64,000 nucleotides of DNA, from NCBI GenBank assembly GCA_013289705.1, contig JABCZM010000002.1, forward strand, positions 111,098 to 175,097, in the 5' to 3' direction. This DNA is from Candidatus Saccharimonadota bacterium. Its GTDB lineage: Bacteria; Patescibacteriota; Saccharimonadia; Saccharimonadales; UBA4665. A program made the position numbers and the translations under genes. Numbering within the stretch: the first letter of the stretch is position 1; every line of letters begins with the position of its first letter. The notes under the pieces are model-generated. The model did not search any database. It was not told the DNA's origin and was given only the letters and a program-made list of their open reading frames with translations. Shown one piece after another: positions 51,382 through 60,707 of this stretch.

Positions 51382-51951
51382 GTGATAAAAGCGATTATTT
51401 TCGATTGTTTTGGAGTGTTGGCGACCGACGGTTGGCTGCCATTCAAAGAAGAGCATTTTGGGTACGATGAAGGTTTGTACGCGCAGGCCACTGATTTGAA
51501 CAAGCAAGCCGATGCCGGACTGTTGGATTATGCAGAATACGTACATCAGATTGCGCTTTTGGCCGATGTGACGGATGCAGAAGTGGCATCAAATCTTGAT
51601 AGTAATGTGCCAAACAGGAAGTTGTTTGCCTATATACAGGAGCGGCTGAAGCCGAACTACAAGATCGGACTTCTGAGTAATTCTGGTGGAGATTGGCTAG
51701 ACCGGATATTTAGCCCCGACCAAGTGGCGTTGTTTGATGCCACGGTATTGTCGTACCAGTTAGGTGTTGTGAAGCCGGATCCGCGTATGTACGAGGCAAT
51801 AGCTCAGAGATTGGGTGTTGCGCTCGACGAGTGTGTTTTTGTCGATGACCAGCAGCGGTACTGCACGGCTGCCGCCGAGGTTGGTATGCAAACGGTCTAC
51901 TATCAAACGTTCGATCAGACCAAGCGCAACCTCGAGAAGTTATTGCAATAA
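51382..51951 (+). CDS. HAD-family hydrolase
   Basis: The 189-residue protein has HAD motif I IIFDCFGVLATD, motif II LLSNSGGDW, motif III Lys in LGVVKPDPRMYE and motif IV VFVDDQQRY. It fits the HAD-IA group that includes YihX-like phosphatases. It starts at GTG 51382; TACAAT (51370-51375) ends 6 bases before it, so even a GTG-start gene looks leaderless. Substrate unknown. Confidence 0.92.
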   Translation: MIKAIIFDCFGVLATDGWLPFKEEHFGYDEGLYAQATDLNKQADAGLLDYAEYVHQIALLADVTDAEVASNLDSNVPNRKLFAYIQERLKPNYKIGLLSNSGGDWLDRIFSPDQVALFDATVLSYQLGVVKPDPRMYEAIAQRLGVALDECVFVDDQQRYCTAAAEVGMQTVYYQTFDQTKRNLEKLLQ

Positions 51952-52016
51952 AGGCCTTGTAAAATAGTGCTAATGGTGATACTATATGTGTATTAAATTG
52001 AGAGTAGGTAGAAACT

Positions 52017-52568
52017 GTGCGCTATTTCGTTGGTTTTTTGATCACCATTGGCCTGATTGTGCTTATTTTATTCCTGTTGCTCAGTGGCGGTAAGCCGTCG
52101 GCACCAAAAGTAGCACCGCTCAATCTCGAAACATACGCCTACACCAGTTCTACTGCACAACTTATTATTGACGGACCAATTGTTTCCGACCAGGATCACC
52201 GCGAAGTTCAGATTGATGTCAGTGCAACAGAGGTAACAATCAATATCTACCAAGGTTATGAGCAAAACTTGCTGCAGACCAAGACCTATCCGAACAACGA
52301 CCGTTCATATGCAGTTTTCTTGCATGCGCTGCAGCTTAATGGTTTTCAGCTTGGCGATAACAGCAAAGCCTTCTCTGACGAGCGCGGGCACTGTGCAACT
52401 GGTGAACGCAATATTTACTCGTTCAATGATGGCAGCAAAGATCTGTTCCGCTACTGGTCCACAACTTGTGGTTCTGGAACTTTCAAGGGCATGGTTGGTC
52501 CCAACGTCTACCTGTTCCAAAAACAAGTGCCTGACTATGCCAAGCTGACTGCTGGCACATCTATCTAG
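52017..52568 (+). CDS. Hypothetical membrane-anchored protein
   Basis: The 183-residue protein has a single N-terminal hydrophobic segment (residues 5-24) and an outer domain rich in beta strands, with two Cys in HCATGERN and STTCGSGTF that may form a disulfide. It is probably exported or anchored outside the membrane. The start is GTG 52017; the family is not recognised. Confidence 0.75.
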   Translation: MRYFVGFLITIGLIVLILFLLLSGGKPSAPKVAPLNLETYAYTSSTAQLIIDGPIVSDQDHREVQIDVSATEVTINIYQGYEQNLLQTKTYPNNDRSYAVFLHALQLNGFQLGDNSKAFSDERGHCATGERNIYSFNDGSKDLFRYWSTTCGSGTFKGMVGPNVYLFQKQVPDYAKLTAGTSI

Positions 52569-52589
52569 CGTAGGACCTCAGTCTGTGGA

Positions 52590-52829
52590 TTAGCGAATGC
52601 GGAAGGTGATCCTTTTTTCTGTTTCTGCGATTTTGCGGAGTTCGGTTACGTTTAAGCGGAGTGTGCTTGCAAGTGCGGCGCTGGAGGTGGTTACGATGAT
52701 GTCACGTTCGCGTACCAAGACTTCAACGTCTTCCTGGAATCGATCGGCTACAAACTGTTTAATGGCCTGCATTTCGGGTGGTTCATCAAAGTCTTTTTTG
52801 GCCAGCAGATCGGCAAGGGAATTCGACAT
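52590..52829 (-). CDS. DciA-like (DUF721-like) small protein
   Basis: The 79-residue protein ends in a pattern like the DUF721/DciA core: VEVLVRERDIIVTTSSAALASTLRLNVTELRKIAETEKRITFRIR (strand, Ser-Ala-Ala-Leu helix, strand ending FRI/FRV). DciA proteins help load the replicative helicase in bacteria without DnaC/DnaI. The assignment is weak because the protein is short. The start at 52829 has TACTAT on the minus strand 8 bases before it. Confidence 0.5.
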   Translation of the reverse strand: MSNSLADLLAKKDFDEPPEMQAIKQFVADRFQEDVEVLVRERDIIVTTSSAALASTLRLNVTELRKIAETEKRITFRIR

Positions 52830-52906
52830 AGGACTCTTATAGTAGCGCATTCATCCAGGCCTCCACAAGAAGTATTGGTATACTTAATAGTAGCAAGAGG
52901 AGAATT

Positions 52907-53776
52907 ATGCCCGAATTACCCGAAGTTGAAACGGTGCGCGCCGGTCTGAGCCGATTGATTGTTGGCAAGCAGATTGCTGCAGTTGATTTTGACTGGCCAA
53001 AAAGCTTTCCAAACACCAAGGCAGACGTGGATACTTTTCTGATTAGTGCCAAGATCATGGCGGTTACGCGACGAGCAAAGGTGTTATTAGTTGAGCTTTC
53101 TAGCGAGTATAGCCTGGTTATTCATCTCAAGATGACTGGCCAGCTGGTATTTCGCGGCAAAAATATCGAGTTTGGTGCGGGTCACCCAAGTGACTCATTA
53201 ATCGGCCCGTTGCCCGATAAATCAACGCGCGTGACGTTGCAATTTACAGATGGCAGCACGCTGTTTTTTAACGATCAGCGCAAGTTTGGCTGGATACGAT
53301 TATTGCCAACCGTCGAAGTTCTAAACCTCGCCTTCTTTCAAAAAGTTGGCCCAGAACCACTGGCTAGCGACTTTACCTGGCAACTCATGAAAGACCGCTT
53401 ATTGCGGCGCAAAAACACAAACATTAAAGCTGCATTGCTCGACCAGTCGGTCGTGGCAGGCGTTGGTAATATTTATGCCGATGAAAGTTTGTGGGGAGCT
53501 CGTATTCATCCTGCGACGATGGTACGTGACCTGTCTGATAGTAAGTTTAAGGAACTGCATAAAAGCATACAAGCTATCTTGAGGTTGAGTATCGAAAAGG
53601 GTGGCTCCAGTAGCCATACTTATGTGAATGCTGAAGGCAAAAAAGGCAGTTACATGAACTTTGCCAGTGTGTTTCGTCGTGAAGGTGAGCCATGCCCACG
53701 TTGCGGGATGACTATTATCAAAACGCGCGTTGCGGGGCGCGGAACGCATATTTGTCCAAGCTGTCAGCGGGTCTAG
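52907..53776 (+). CDS. mutM: Formamidopyrimidine-DNA glycosylase
   Basis: The 289-residue glycosylase removes 8-oxoguanine. The catalytic N-terminus PELPEVETVRAGL (Pro and Glu right after Met), VVAGVGNIYADESLW (helix-two-turn-helix) and the zinc finger CPRCG...CPSC are intact. Length is normal. AAGAGGAG lies 4-11 bases before the ATG, unlike its leaderless neighbours. Confidence 0.97.
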   Translation: MPELPEVETVRAGLSRLIVGKQIAAVDFDWPKSFPNTKADVDTFLISAKIMAVTRRAKVLLVELSSEYSLVIHLKMTGQLVFRGKNIEFGAGHPSDSLIGPLPDKSTRVTLQFTDGSTLFFNDQRKFGWIRLLPTVEVLNLAFFQKVGPEPLASDFTWQLMKDRLLRRKNTNIKAALLDQSVVAGVGNIYADESLWGARIHPATMVRDLSDSKFKELHKSIQAILRLSIEKGGSSSHTYVNAEGKKGSYMNFASVFRREGEPCPRCGMTIIKTRVAGRGTHICPSCQRV

Positions 53777-53787
53777 CTGGCTTGGTG

Positions 53788-55986
53788 CTACTTTTTGCTG
53801 AGTTTTTCTAGGAATTGTTCGACTTCGGCTGGGTTTTTTAGGCGGTAGTGGGCTTTGGTGGTGCCACGTCCAACTTTGATGGTGTATGCACTCGCGGGTA
53901 CGCCAGCAAACATGTCTTCATCGGTGTAATCGTCCCCAATGGCTAAGACAAAATCGGGCGATGTACTGTGGAGCCAAGCAATCGCAGAAGTGCCTTTATC
54001 GATGCCAAGTGGCCGGACTTCAAGAATTTTGTTGCCTTGTTTGACTTGTAAGCCGTATTTTGTTGCCATCGGCTTCAGTACGCGCTTGAGGATTACCAGA
54101 TATTTATGCGCATAGTAGGGGTTTGCTTTGCGGTAGTGCCATACCAGGGCCGCGGTTTTGGTTTCTACAAAAGCTCCGGGTGTCTTAGCGGCATATTTTT
54201 CGAGTACTGGTGCGATTATTGCTTGCCAATTATTGCTTGCTGTATTTGGCGTGGTTTGCCAGTCTTTATCGGCTGCTTTTTTCGTAAAAATACCATGTTC
54301 AGCAACCAGTGAAAGGTGCAAATGGCCCAACCATTCGTCCAGGTTTCCCCTGCTGCGACCACTAATAATCACCACGGTATTATCTGGTGTTTGAGCCAGT
54401 TTGCCCAATAGTCGTTTTACCTTTGGTGATGGCGCTGCGTCTTCTGGTCTGCTTGCAAATGGCGCCAATACGCCGTCGTAATCGAGCAGAATGAGCCGCT
54501 TAAACGAGCGGTTGTAGTCGTCGACAATCTGTTTTTGCTTTAAATCGGACAAGCTGGCAGTTGGACCTTTGCCTAACGTGTTATTTTGGCGTAGTGATTT
54601 CATAAAGCCGCCCGCCCAGGTATGAATGGTTGAATCGGCGATGGTTTGTTGCATGATGGCGACTCGCTTGGCGAACTTCTTCCTTGGCATATTTATGGCA
54701 CGCTTTAATCCGCGCACGAGTGAAGCTGGTTTGGCTGGATCAACCATGATGGAATCTTTTAATTCTTCGGCTGCCCCAGCAGTTTTGCTGAGCACCAGGA
54801 CGCCGCTATGGCCTGAGCGACTCGCCAAATACTCCTTTGCCACCAAGTTCATACCGTCGCGGAGCGGTGTAATGAATGCGATGTCTGCTCGTTGGTATAG
54901 TGCCCGCAGCTGCTCAAAACCTAGCGATACATACTGGTAATCAACGGGTTGCCAATTGCTTGTACCAAAGGTGGTGTTTATCTCCATCACCAACTTTTCT
55001 AGTTTTTCTTTCAGTCTTTTGTACTCTTCTATGTCGGTCCGTGATGGCACGGCTATCATGACGAGCCTGACTTTTTTATGTAGATCAGGATTTTGCTCCA
55101 GGAGCGTTTGGTAGGCAACCAAGCGTTCTACCAGGCCTTTTGAAGGGTCCATCCGGTCGACGGTAATAATAATTTTCTTGCCCCAATACTTCAGTTTGAG
55201 CCGCAAATATTCTTTCCTGACACCCCATAACCTGTTAGCTCTGCGCCATTTTGCATAATCGATGCCAATTGGGAAGTCAGTTACGCGTACGACGCGGTCG
55301 CCCAGCAACACCTTGCTTGGCTGTATGGTACCAAGATCGTAGTGCCGGACAGATTCAAGAAAGTTATTGGCGTACGGCACAATGTGAAACCCAACTAAGT
55401 CAGAACCTAAAACTCCGGCCAACAGCGCAGGTGCGTCGCGTAGTTTTGTAAAGCCTTTCATGGGTGGAAAGGGAATGTGCAAGAAGAAGCCGATTTTATC
55501 GTCTGGCCGTTCTGCTCTGAGCAATGCCGGCAGCAACATTAAGTGGTAATCATGAACCCAAATATTACTTCCGGCGTTGCTGCGGGCCAGTACCGATTCG
55601 GCATAGATCTTGTTTACCTGCCGGTAGACTTTCCAATATTCGTCTTCTTTTTCGACTGCTGATTTACTGAGAACTACATCATGAAATAGGGGCCAAAGTA
55701 GCCGATTCGAGTAGCCGTTATAAAAGCCATCAATCTGTTTTTGCGTCAGGAATACCGGGTAACAATTGTGTTTAAGTAGTTCGTCGCTGATGATTTGGCG
55801 TTCTTTTTCGCTTAAATCATCACTGGCCAGCCCTGGCCAGCCAATCCACTTATTGCGTCGATTATTGGCGTACGAGGCAAGCCCCATAGACAACCCACCG
55901 ACACTCGGAAAAAACTCTAACTTTCCTTCAGTCTTCTTGACGCTGACAGGCAAGCGGTTCGATACGATAATAAGACCCGGACTCAT
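53788..55986 (-). CDS. Bifunctional trehalose-6-phosphate synthase/phosphatase
   Basis: The 732-residue fusion has an OtsA (GT20) domain at residues about 1-470 (IIVSNRLPVSV, GGLSMGLASYANNRRNKWIGW, VHDYHLMLLPALLR, FFLHIPFP, DGMNLVAKEY) and an OtsB HAD phosphatase at about 490-730 (LLDYDGVLAP, VVIISGRS, GDDYTDEDMF). It makes trehalose from UDP-glucose and glucose-6-P in one protein. It suggests osmotic or desiccation protection. The PGI/PMI gene could supply its substrate. It is a single gene; TACAAT on the minus strand lies 11 bases before the ATG. Confidence 0.95.
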   Translation of the reverse strand: MSPGLIIVSNRLPVSVKKTEGKLEFFPSVGGLSMGLASYANNRRNKWIGWPGLASDDLSEKERQIISDELLKHNCYPVFLTQKQIDGFYNGYSNRLLWPLFHDVVLSKSAVEKEDEYWKVYRQVNKIYAESVLARSNAGSNIWVHDYHLMLLPALLRAERPDDKIGFFLHIPFPPMKGFTKLRDAPALLAGVLGSDLVGFHIVPYANNFLESVRHYDLGTIQPSKVLLGDRVVRVTDFPIGIDYAKWRRANRLWGVRKEYLRLKLKYWGKKIIITVDRMDPSKGLVERLVAYQTLLEQNPDLHKKVRLVMIAVPSRTDIEEYKRLKEKLEKLVMEINTTFGTSNWQPVDYQYVSLGFEQLRALYQRADIAFITPLRDGMNLVAKEYLASRSGHSGVLVLSKTAGAAEELKDSIMVDPAKPASLVRGLKRAINMPRKKFAKRVAIMQQTIADSTIHTWAGGFMKSLRQNNTLGKGPTASLSDLKQKQIVDDYNRSFKRLILLDYDGVLAPFASRPEDAAPSPKVKRLLGKLAQTPDNTVVIISGRSRGNLDEWLGHLHLSLVAEHGIFTKKAADKDWQTTPNTASNNWQAIIAPVLEKYAAKTPGAFVETKTAALVWHYRKANPYYAHKYLVILKRVLKPMATKYGLQVKQGNKILEVRPLGIDKGTSAIAWLHSTSPDFVLAIGDDYTDEDMFAGVPASAYTIKVGRGTTKAHYRLKNPAEVEQFLEKLSKK

Positions 55987-56083
55987 CTGTAAGCATCATT
56001 GTACCGTAGCAACCATTAAATCAAAATGAAATTCCCCACAGGGAACATGCACAATTCTCTGCGGGTCCCCTATAATGGGGTAT

Positions 56084-57004
56084 ATGGTTCTGACGTTGAG
56101 CGGGGAAAATGGATTTGGGCTGAAGAGCGAGCTGCAAAAGTTGGTGGCTGAGTTCTTGGCGGAGCATGACGAGTTTGGGCTGGAGCGGATTGATGCCGAA
56201 GAGGTAGAATTTCCACGTTTGCAGGAAGCATTGACGAGTTTGCCATTTTTGGCGGATAAAAAAATGGTGGTCCTGCGTCGGCCATCGTCCAGTAAGCAAT
56301 TTGTGGAAGTTGCAGAAAAGTTGCTTTTGGAGGTACCCGAAACGACAGAGGTGATTATTGTTGAGCCAAAGCTCGACAAACGGTTGGCTTACTACAAATT
56401 TTTGAAAAAAAAGACCGATTTTCGCGAATGTAACGAGCTTGATGTGCCTGGTTTGGCTCGCTGGCTGGTTGCGCAGGCGAAAGAGCAGGGTGGGTCGGTA
56501 ACGACGAGTGATGCGCAGTATTTGGTCGAACGTGTTGGTGCGAATCAGCAATTATTGGGCAATGAACTTGAAAAATTACTGCTCTATAATGCTAGCATTA
56601 CCAGACTAACAATTGATTTATTAACCGAGGCAACGCCGCAAGGTACGATATTTCAATTACTGGAGGCTGCATTTGGCGGCAACGCCAAAAAAACGCTCGA
56701 TTTATACCGTGAACAGCGCAGCCTAAAAGTTGAGCCGCCACAAATTGTCGCCATGCTTGCTTGGCAGCTGCATGTGCTGGCGCTTATTAAAGCAGCAGGT
56801 GACCGATCGGCTGATGCTATTGCGGCTGAGGCAAAAATCAGTCCATTTGTGGTGCGCAAAAGCCAAGCAATTGCTCGCGGACTAAGCCTCAGTGAACTCA
56901 AAAAACTAGTAGCCGACCTACTAACTATAGATGCCCGTAGCAAACGCGAGAACCTTGACGCCGACGAAGCTCTGCAAAACTACCTACTAAAACTTGCCAG
57001 CTAG
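56084..57004 (+). CDS. holA: DNA polymerase III subunit delta
   Basis: The 306-residue protein has the HolA layout: a degenerate P-loop-like start (LTLSGENGFGLKSELQKL), a LPFLADKKMVVLRRP block, QYLVERVGANQQLLGNELEKLLLY, and a C-terminal collar domain. It is part of the clamp loader. TATAAT at 56071-56076 contains the alternative ATG at 56075, so the start must be ATG 56084, 7 bases after the -10. Confidence 0.9.
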   Translation: MVLTLSGENGFGLKSELQKLVAEFLAEHDEFGLERIDAEEVEFPRLQEALTSLPFLADKKMVVLRRPSSSKQFVEVAEKLLLEVPETTEVIIVEPKLDKRLAYYKFLKKKTDFRECNELDVPGLARWLVAQAKEQGGSVTTSDAQYLVERVGANQQLLGNELEKLLLYNASITRLTIDLLTEATPQGTIFQLLEAAFGGNAKKTLDLYREQRSLKVEPPQIVAMLAWQLHVLALIKAAGDRSADAIAAEAKISPFVVRKSQAIARGLSLSELKKLVADLLTIDARSKRENLDADEALQNYLLKLAS

Positions 57005-57111
57005 TGACCACTGTTCGACCAAATGGTTTTTTTGCATACCCCACCCCGAACACATTACCATTTCAGGTATAGTATATTCTAAACTGTATTCTAAATATTT
57101 TTACCGACATA

Positions 57112-57140
57112 TTGACTAAATATGTAGCATAAGCTACAAT
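57112..57140 (+). promoter_or_regulatory. Promoter and palindromic operator of the Panacea TA pair
   Basis: TTGACT (57112-57117), 17 bases, TACAAT (57135-57140). The palindrome TGTAGC-ATAA-GCTACA (57123-57138) overlaps the spacer and -10, as expected for autorepression by the XRE domain. Upstream, TATTCTAAA occurs twice (57074-57082 and 57087-57095). Confidence 0.75.
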
Positions 57141-57176
57141 GTAAATTAAGAAAAATAGTCAAAAAGGAGATCGCAT

Positions 57177-57959
57177 ATGTTTGCATCTAATCTAGCTCGG
57201 CTCAGGGCTAACTCTAACCTATCGCAACAACAGGTTGCCGAGAAGCTCTATATGGCACGAGCGACCTATGCCAATCTTGAGGCTGGTAAGAAATCGCCGA
57301 CACTTGAGCAGCTGAACGCTATAGGTGAATTGTTCGAGGTACCGACTTTCCAGTTGATTGAGGGCGTATCATCGCAGCATAGCTCGGCTGAGATACAGCC
57401 AGCACGGTTTTCATCAGCCAATGATGACGACATAGTACCAAGGGAGACGGTCACGGAACGTGTGGACACTCTCCGCGAGGTACTGCTCTATGTACTTGAT
57501 AAGGTAGGTGCAAAACCGAATGTAGGTGAGACGGTTCTATATAAGTTGCTCTACTTTATCGATTTTGACTACTACGAAAAGACCGGTAAGTCAGTCACTG
57601 GCTTACGGTATATGAAGAATCATCATGGCCCTACGCCAACCCAAACGTTTGTAGCTGTAGTAAAAGGCATGGAACAAAAAGGTGATCTAGAAATTGTTAG
57701 TACAAAATACTTTAATCATATTCAAAAGAAATATTTACCCGTGATTAAGCCTGAGCTGAAATACGTTAATGGTGAAGAGTTGCGACATATCGACGAAGTA
57801 CTCGCTAGGTTAAGTGATAAAACAGCTACGGAATTATCTAGCCTGTCACATCGAGACATGCCATGGCTTGCGACAGCTGACGGATCCAACATTAGCTACC
57901 AACTGGCAAAATACCGAACCGCCGATACATCCGTGAAAGAGATTGAGGATGAACTTTGA
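57177..57959 (+). CDS. XRE-Panacea (DUF4065) antitoxin
   Basis: The 260-residue protein joins an XRE helix-turn-helix (residues 1-62, LARLRANSNLSQQQVAEKLYMARATYANLEAGKKSP) to a Panacea/DUF4065 domain (about 98-235, VGETVLYKLLYFIDFDYYEKTGKSVTGLRYMKNHHGPTP and ELSSLSHRDMPWLAT). Panacea domains neutralise many unrelated toxins. The RelE-like gene overlaps its end. AAAAAGGAG lies before the ATG. It probably represses its own promoter through the palindrome at 57123-57138. Confidence 0.9.
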   Translation: MFASNLARLRANSNLSQQQVAEKLYMARATYANLEAGKKSPTLEQLNAIGELFEVPTFQLIEGVSSQHSSAEIQPARFSSANDDDIVPRETVTERVDTLREVLLYVLDKVGAKPNVGETVLYKLLYFIDFDYYEKTGKSVTGLRYMKNHHGPTPTQTFVAVVKGMEQKGDLEIVSTKYFNHIQKKYLPVIKPELKYVNGEELRHIDEVLARLSDKTATELSSLSHRDMPWLATADGSNISYQLAKYRTADTSVKEIEDEL

Positions 57960-58317
57960 CCAAGCGCCAGAATTTGCCAAAGAGCTAAAAAAGCTCAGCA
58001 AAAAATGGCGCAGACTACCAGAGGACTTGCTAGTCTTGCAGGCAGCAATCACTACGTTATATATGGGTGCAAATAGTTTACGGGCTGCACACACTCGTGA
58101 AACATTCTTCTCGACTAAAAAGGGTGCCGTACTCACTGTCCTAGGTAATAGTAGTGAAGTTGTAAAGGTTAGACTTGATTCCCAGGACTTAGACAGCGAT
58201 AAGCTGCGAGTCATCTACATACAACGAAGTGATGACGTACTACTCATCGAGCTTTTTGCTAAAAACGAAAAGCCTAGGGAGAGCCAAGAGCGAATTACAA
58301 AGTACACAAATAGATAG
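57949..58317 (+). CDS. RelE-superfamily toxin partner
   Basis: The 122-residue protein has a RelE/HigB-type core: FDQAPEFAKELKKLSKKWRRLPEDLLVLQAAI, then KVRLDSQDLDSDKLRVIYIQRSDDVLLIELFAKNEK. It overlaps the Panacea antitoxin by 11 bases in another frame, so translation is coupled. It is probably an mRNA interferase. ATG 57949 is preferred over TTG 57943. Confidence 0.8.
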   Translation: MNFDQAPEFAKELKKLSKKWRRLPEDLLVLQAAITTLYMGANSLRAAHTRETFFSTKKGAVLTVLGNSSEVVKVRLDSQDLDSDKLRVIYIQRSDDVLLIELFAKNEKPRESQERITKYTNR

Positions 58318-58583
58318 GCGTAGAACTTGGAGCAAATGCATGTTGTGAGGGTGTATACTCTCGATATTCTGAGATAGTAGATTTTCCACAAGCCTGACAC
58401 ACGACATTTTTCATATCTTGAGTATGCCAACAATAATCTCCTCAAAACAGAATTTGAAGTAATCGGCACTTTTTAGGGTAGCTCTTAGCTATTAATGCCA
58501 AAAAAACAAATTAAAACTCCACAAACGAACAAATATAACACCTAGCTAACTCACTGAATATATCTAACCCTCTATGCATCTAT

Positions 58584-59213
58584 ATGAAACTACCTAAGAT
58601 AACGAGCAGAGAACGAGAGCTACTAGACCTTGTATACAGCTATAGATTCATGACGAGAAGTCAGATACAGGTATTTATAGGTCATACAGATAAACGGAGG
58701 ATTAGTGCGTGGCTCAAGAATCTCAGGGAGAAGGAATACCTAGATTGGATATATGACCCGAAGGACTTCTACGCCAAAACCAGGCCAGCCGTCTACCACC
58801 TGGGCATTAACGGCGTACGCCACTATCTAGAGCTGGCACGTGAACAGGGCATCCATCCAGTCGAGGAAGTCCGCAAGCGCTATCGTGAAGCAAGTAGAAG
58901 CCGGAGCTACATTGATCGCTGCTTGCTCATTGCCGACTGTTGCGTAACCCTTCGCCTGGTTCGTGATGACAAACCAGATACTTGGTATGCCTACGACAGT
59001 GAAGCTTTCTTAATTAGGCGTTTGAAGAGTTTCTTACTCAAGAGGCAGCTCCTTTTCTTTCTTGCTATCAAGTCGCTTGCGCACCTCTTTGATGTTATCG
59101 GGTTCCACAACATGCTCTTCCGGCATAACACCCCCGATGCGTCCTATAGCCTCGCGTACCTCTCTACCAACTTGCCAGTGCGTGGTTTTAGCGACGCCGT
59201 CACCCACCAGTAA
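58584..59213 (+). pseudogene. Replication-relaxation-like protein, 3' part replaced
   Basis: Residues 1-150 look like the helix-turn-helix of replication-relaxation proteins (ITSRERELLDLVYSYRFMTRSQIQVFIGHTDKRRISAWLKNLREKEYLDWIYDPKDF...YHLGINGVRHYL). After about 59036 the frame runs over the antisense of the RhuM gene and becomes Phe/Leu/Ser-rich sequence unlike the family. So the original 3' end is missing and the gene is probably inactive or shortened. Such genes often sit beside type IV secretion clusters, as here. The 266 bases before it are AT-rich with no clear gene. Confidence 0.6.
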
Positions 59214-59867
59214 CCCATCTTCATCCTTTAGCTGCTTAAGTATTTCGTTGGTCTGAGTTATGCGGAACTCATTTGCAGCTAGCTCTGTGATGCCCGCGCG
59301 GTCTAGGAGTCGGTCTTTGCTCAATCCTTTTTTCTTCTTAATTTCAGCCATTTTCATTTGGTACATGCCTTGATAGCCCGCATCTAGAAATACGGCTATG
59401 TCGTTTGCACCAAGATTGGCGGCAGATTGTACCAGATCATTGTTCTCTACGGCTATCCGATCGCTAATCATCACCCGCTGCTCGTCAGTGCTGAGTGCTA
59501 GATCGGCTGTGCCAGCGACACGTTCTTTAATAACTTCAGTCGCCCACTGTCGAAACTTAGTAGCGACTTTTGAACTGACACGATAGCCCACGGAGATAAC
59601 TACATCAAGATTGTAGTGGATAACACCATAGTTTGGACGGTTTTCCACAACTTTAAAGATTTTCTTTAAAGTGCTCGCCACATCCAGCTCACCATCAGCA
59701 TAGATGTTCTTTATGTGCTGTCCAATGTTCTGCACCGTCGTCTCAAAAAGTGCAGCTATCTGCTCTTGAGTAAGCCATAATGTCTCACCATCAAACGCTA
59801 TATGGACAGGCGAATCTGGCTTGGCGCCGATGTATATGACTAACTCGTTTGGGCGGTTGCTATCCAT
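59034..59867 (-). CDS. RhuM-family protein
   Basis: The 277-residue protein has the RhuM pattern: LWLTQEQIAALFETTVQNIGQHIKNIYADGELD, then FRQWATEVIKER and a second domain (KKKGLSKDRLLDRAGITELAANEFRITQTNE). RhuM proteins are mobile cargo genes of unclear function, often linked to toxin or phage systems. TATAAT on the minus strand (59875-59880) ends 7 bases before ATG 59867, which is preferred over ATG 59873. Its 3' end replaces the tail of the replication-relaxation gene. Confidence 0.88.
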   Translation of the reverse strand: MDSNRPNELVIYIGAKPDSPVHIAFDGETLWLTQEQIAALFETTVQNIGQHIKNIYADGELDVASTLKKIFKVVENRPNYGVIHYNLDVVISVGYRVSSKVATKFRQWATEVIKERVAGTADLALSTDEQRVMISDRIAVENNDLVQSAANLGANDIAVFLDAGYQGMYQMKMAEIKKKKGLSKDRLLDRAGITELAANEFRITQTNEILKQLKDEDGLLVGDGVAKTTHWQVGREVREAIGRIGGVMPEEHVVEPDNIKEVRKRLDSKKEKELPLE

Positions 59868-59897
59868 ACTCATAATTATACCCCTACGTACTTCTAG

Positions 59898-60635
59898 CTA
59901 ATTACTTGCTGTTAGGGGATAGTCGCCTAAAGGTTGTCTCACGGCTTCAGGATACCGGAACGGTAGCCGTACATTGTACCCAATTTGGTTTCTCAGTCGT
60001 TCGGTGTCTAGTAAATGCACTTTCCCCGGACTGTAGCTAATAATGCCCATGTTCTTGAGGCGTGCCATCTCGCGGCTGACGGCTTCTTCGCTCATACTAA
60101 TAGCGCTAGCAACCGTCTTACCACTAACTCTCGGAATCGTGACCACTTCTTGCTCAATCGTCCCAAAGCGGCTGGCAAACAGTAGCATCCGGTAGGCGAT
60201 ACGTTCGCGTGTTCGAGTGTATTCAAGGTTCTCAACTCTAAGGGTATAGATTTTGAACTGGTCAACGACTTGATTTAAGAGTGCCTGCTTACGTTCTGGG
60301 TGACTCGCCATGAATGCTTCAAATGCTTCGTGGGTAATCGTATAGACAGCTACATCGGTTTCAGCCTTTGCACCAGTTTGCATCGGCATGTCCTTCGGAC
60401 GAAGGTTGAGTCCACTGACAGGAAAGACTTCGTGTTTGCCATAGAGCATATGGACGAAGGGCGATGTATTTGTCGCAGATCCATATATCGCTACTAGCCC
60501 TTCTTTGACAATGTAGACTGGCTTTCGAGCCCAACCACCAGGATATACGATAATATCGCCTCGTCGGTAGTGCAGTAATGCCGCATGGGCGAGGAGTAGT
60601 TCAAAGTCATGAACAGTTAAATATTGTGAAATCAT
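59898..60635 (-). CDS. Cysteine-free CRP/FNR-family regulator
   Basis: With the start at 60635 the protein has 245 residues. A cyclic-nucleotide-binding-like beta-barrel (about residues 10-115, RRGDIIVYPGG...VYIVKEGLVAIYG) is followed by a long helix and a C-terminal winged helix (ISMSEEAVSREMARLKNMGIISY). The recognition helix has E-A-V-S-R, the ExxSR pattern by which FNR reads TTGAT-N4-ATCAA. There is no cysteine, so it cannot hold the FNR iron-sulfur cluster. AGAGGTG lies before the ATG. It is divergent from the secretion operon, with a perfect FNR box between. Confidence 0.9.
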   Translation of the reverse strand: MISQYLTVHDFELLLAHAALLHYRRGDIIVYPGGWARKPVYIVKEGLVAIYGSATNTSPFVHMLYGKHEVFPVSGLNLRPKDMPMQTGAKAETDVAVYTITHEAFEAFMASHPERKQALLNQVVDQFKIYTLRVENLEYTRTRERIAYRMLLFASRFGTIEQEVVTIPRVSGKTVASAISMSEEAVSREMARLKNMGIISYSPGKVHLLDTERLRNQIGYNVRLPFRYPEAVRQPLGDYPLTASN

Positions 60636-60648
60636 GGGCACACCTCTG

Positions 60649-60662
60649 TACCCCAAGGGGTA
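60649..60662. promoter_or_regulatory. Palindrome at the FNR-like gene start
   Basis: TACCCC-AA-GGGGTA is a perfect inverted repeat 14 bases before the ATG of the regulator, in its mRNA leader. It could be an operator or a small hairpin near the ribosome-binding site. Confidence 0.5.
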
Positions 60663-60707
60663 ACCATGCTTTGACATTACCGGATAAATATTACCAAAAG
60701 ATTAATT

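Noticed and set aside
58295..58414. 39-codon minus-strand frame with a CQAC motif
   Set aside because: Its 3' end overlaps the RelE-like gene and no clear ribosome-binding site or second Cys pair is present. It may be a relic; the evidence is too weak.
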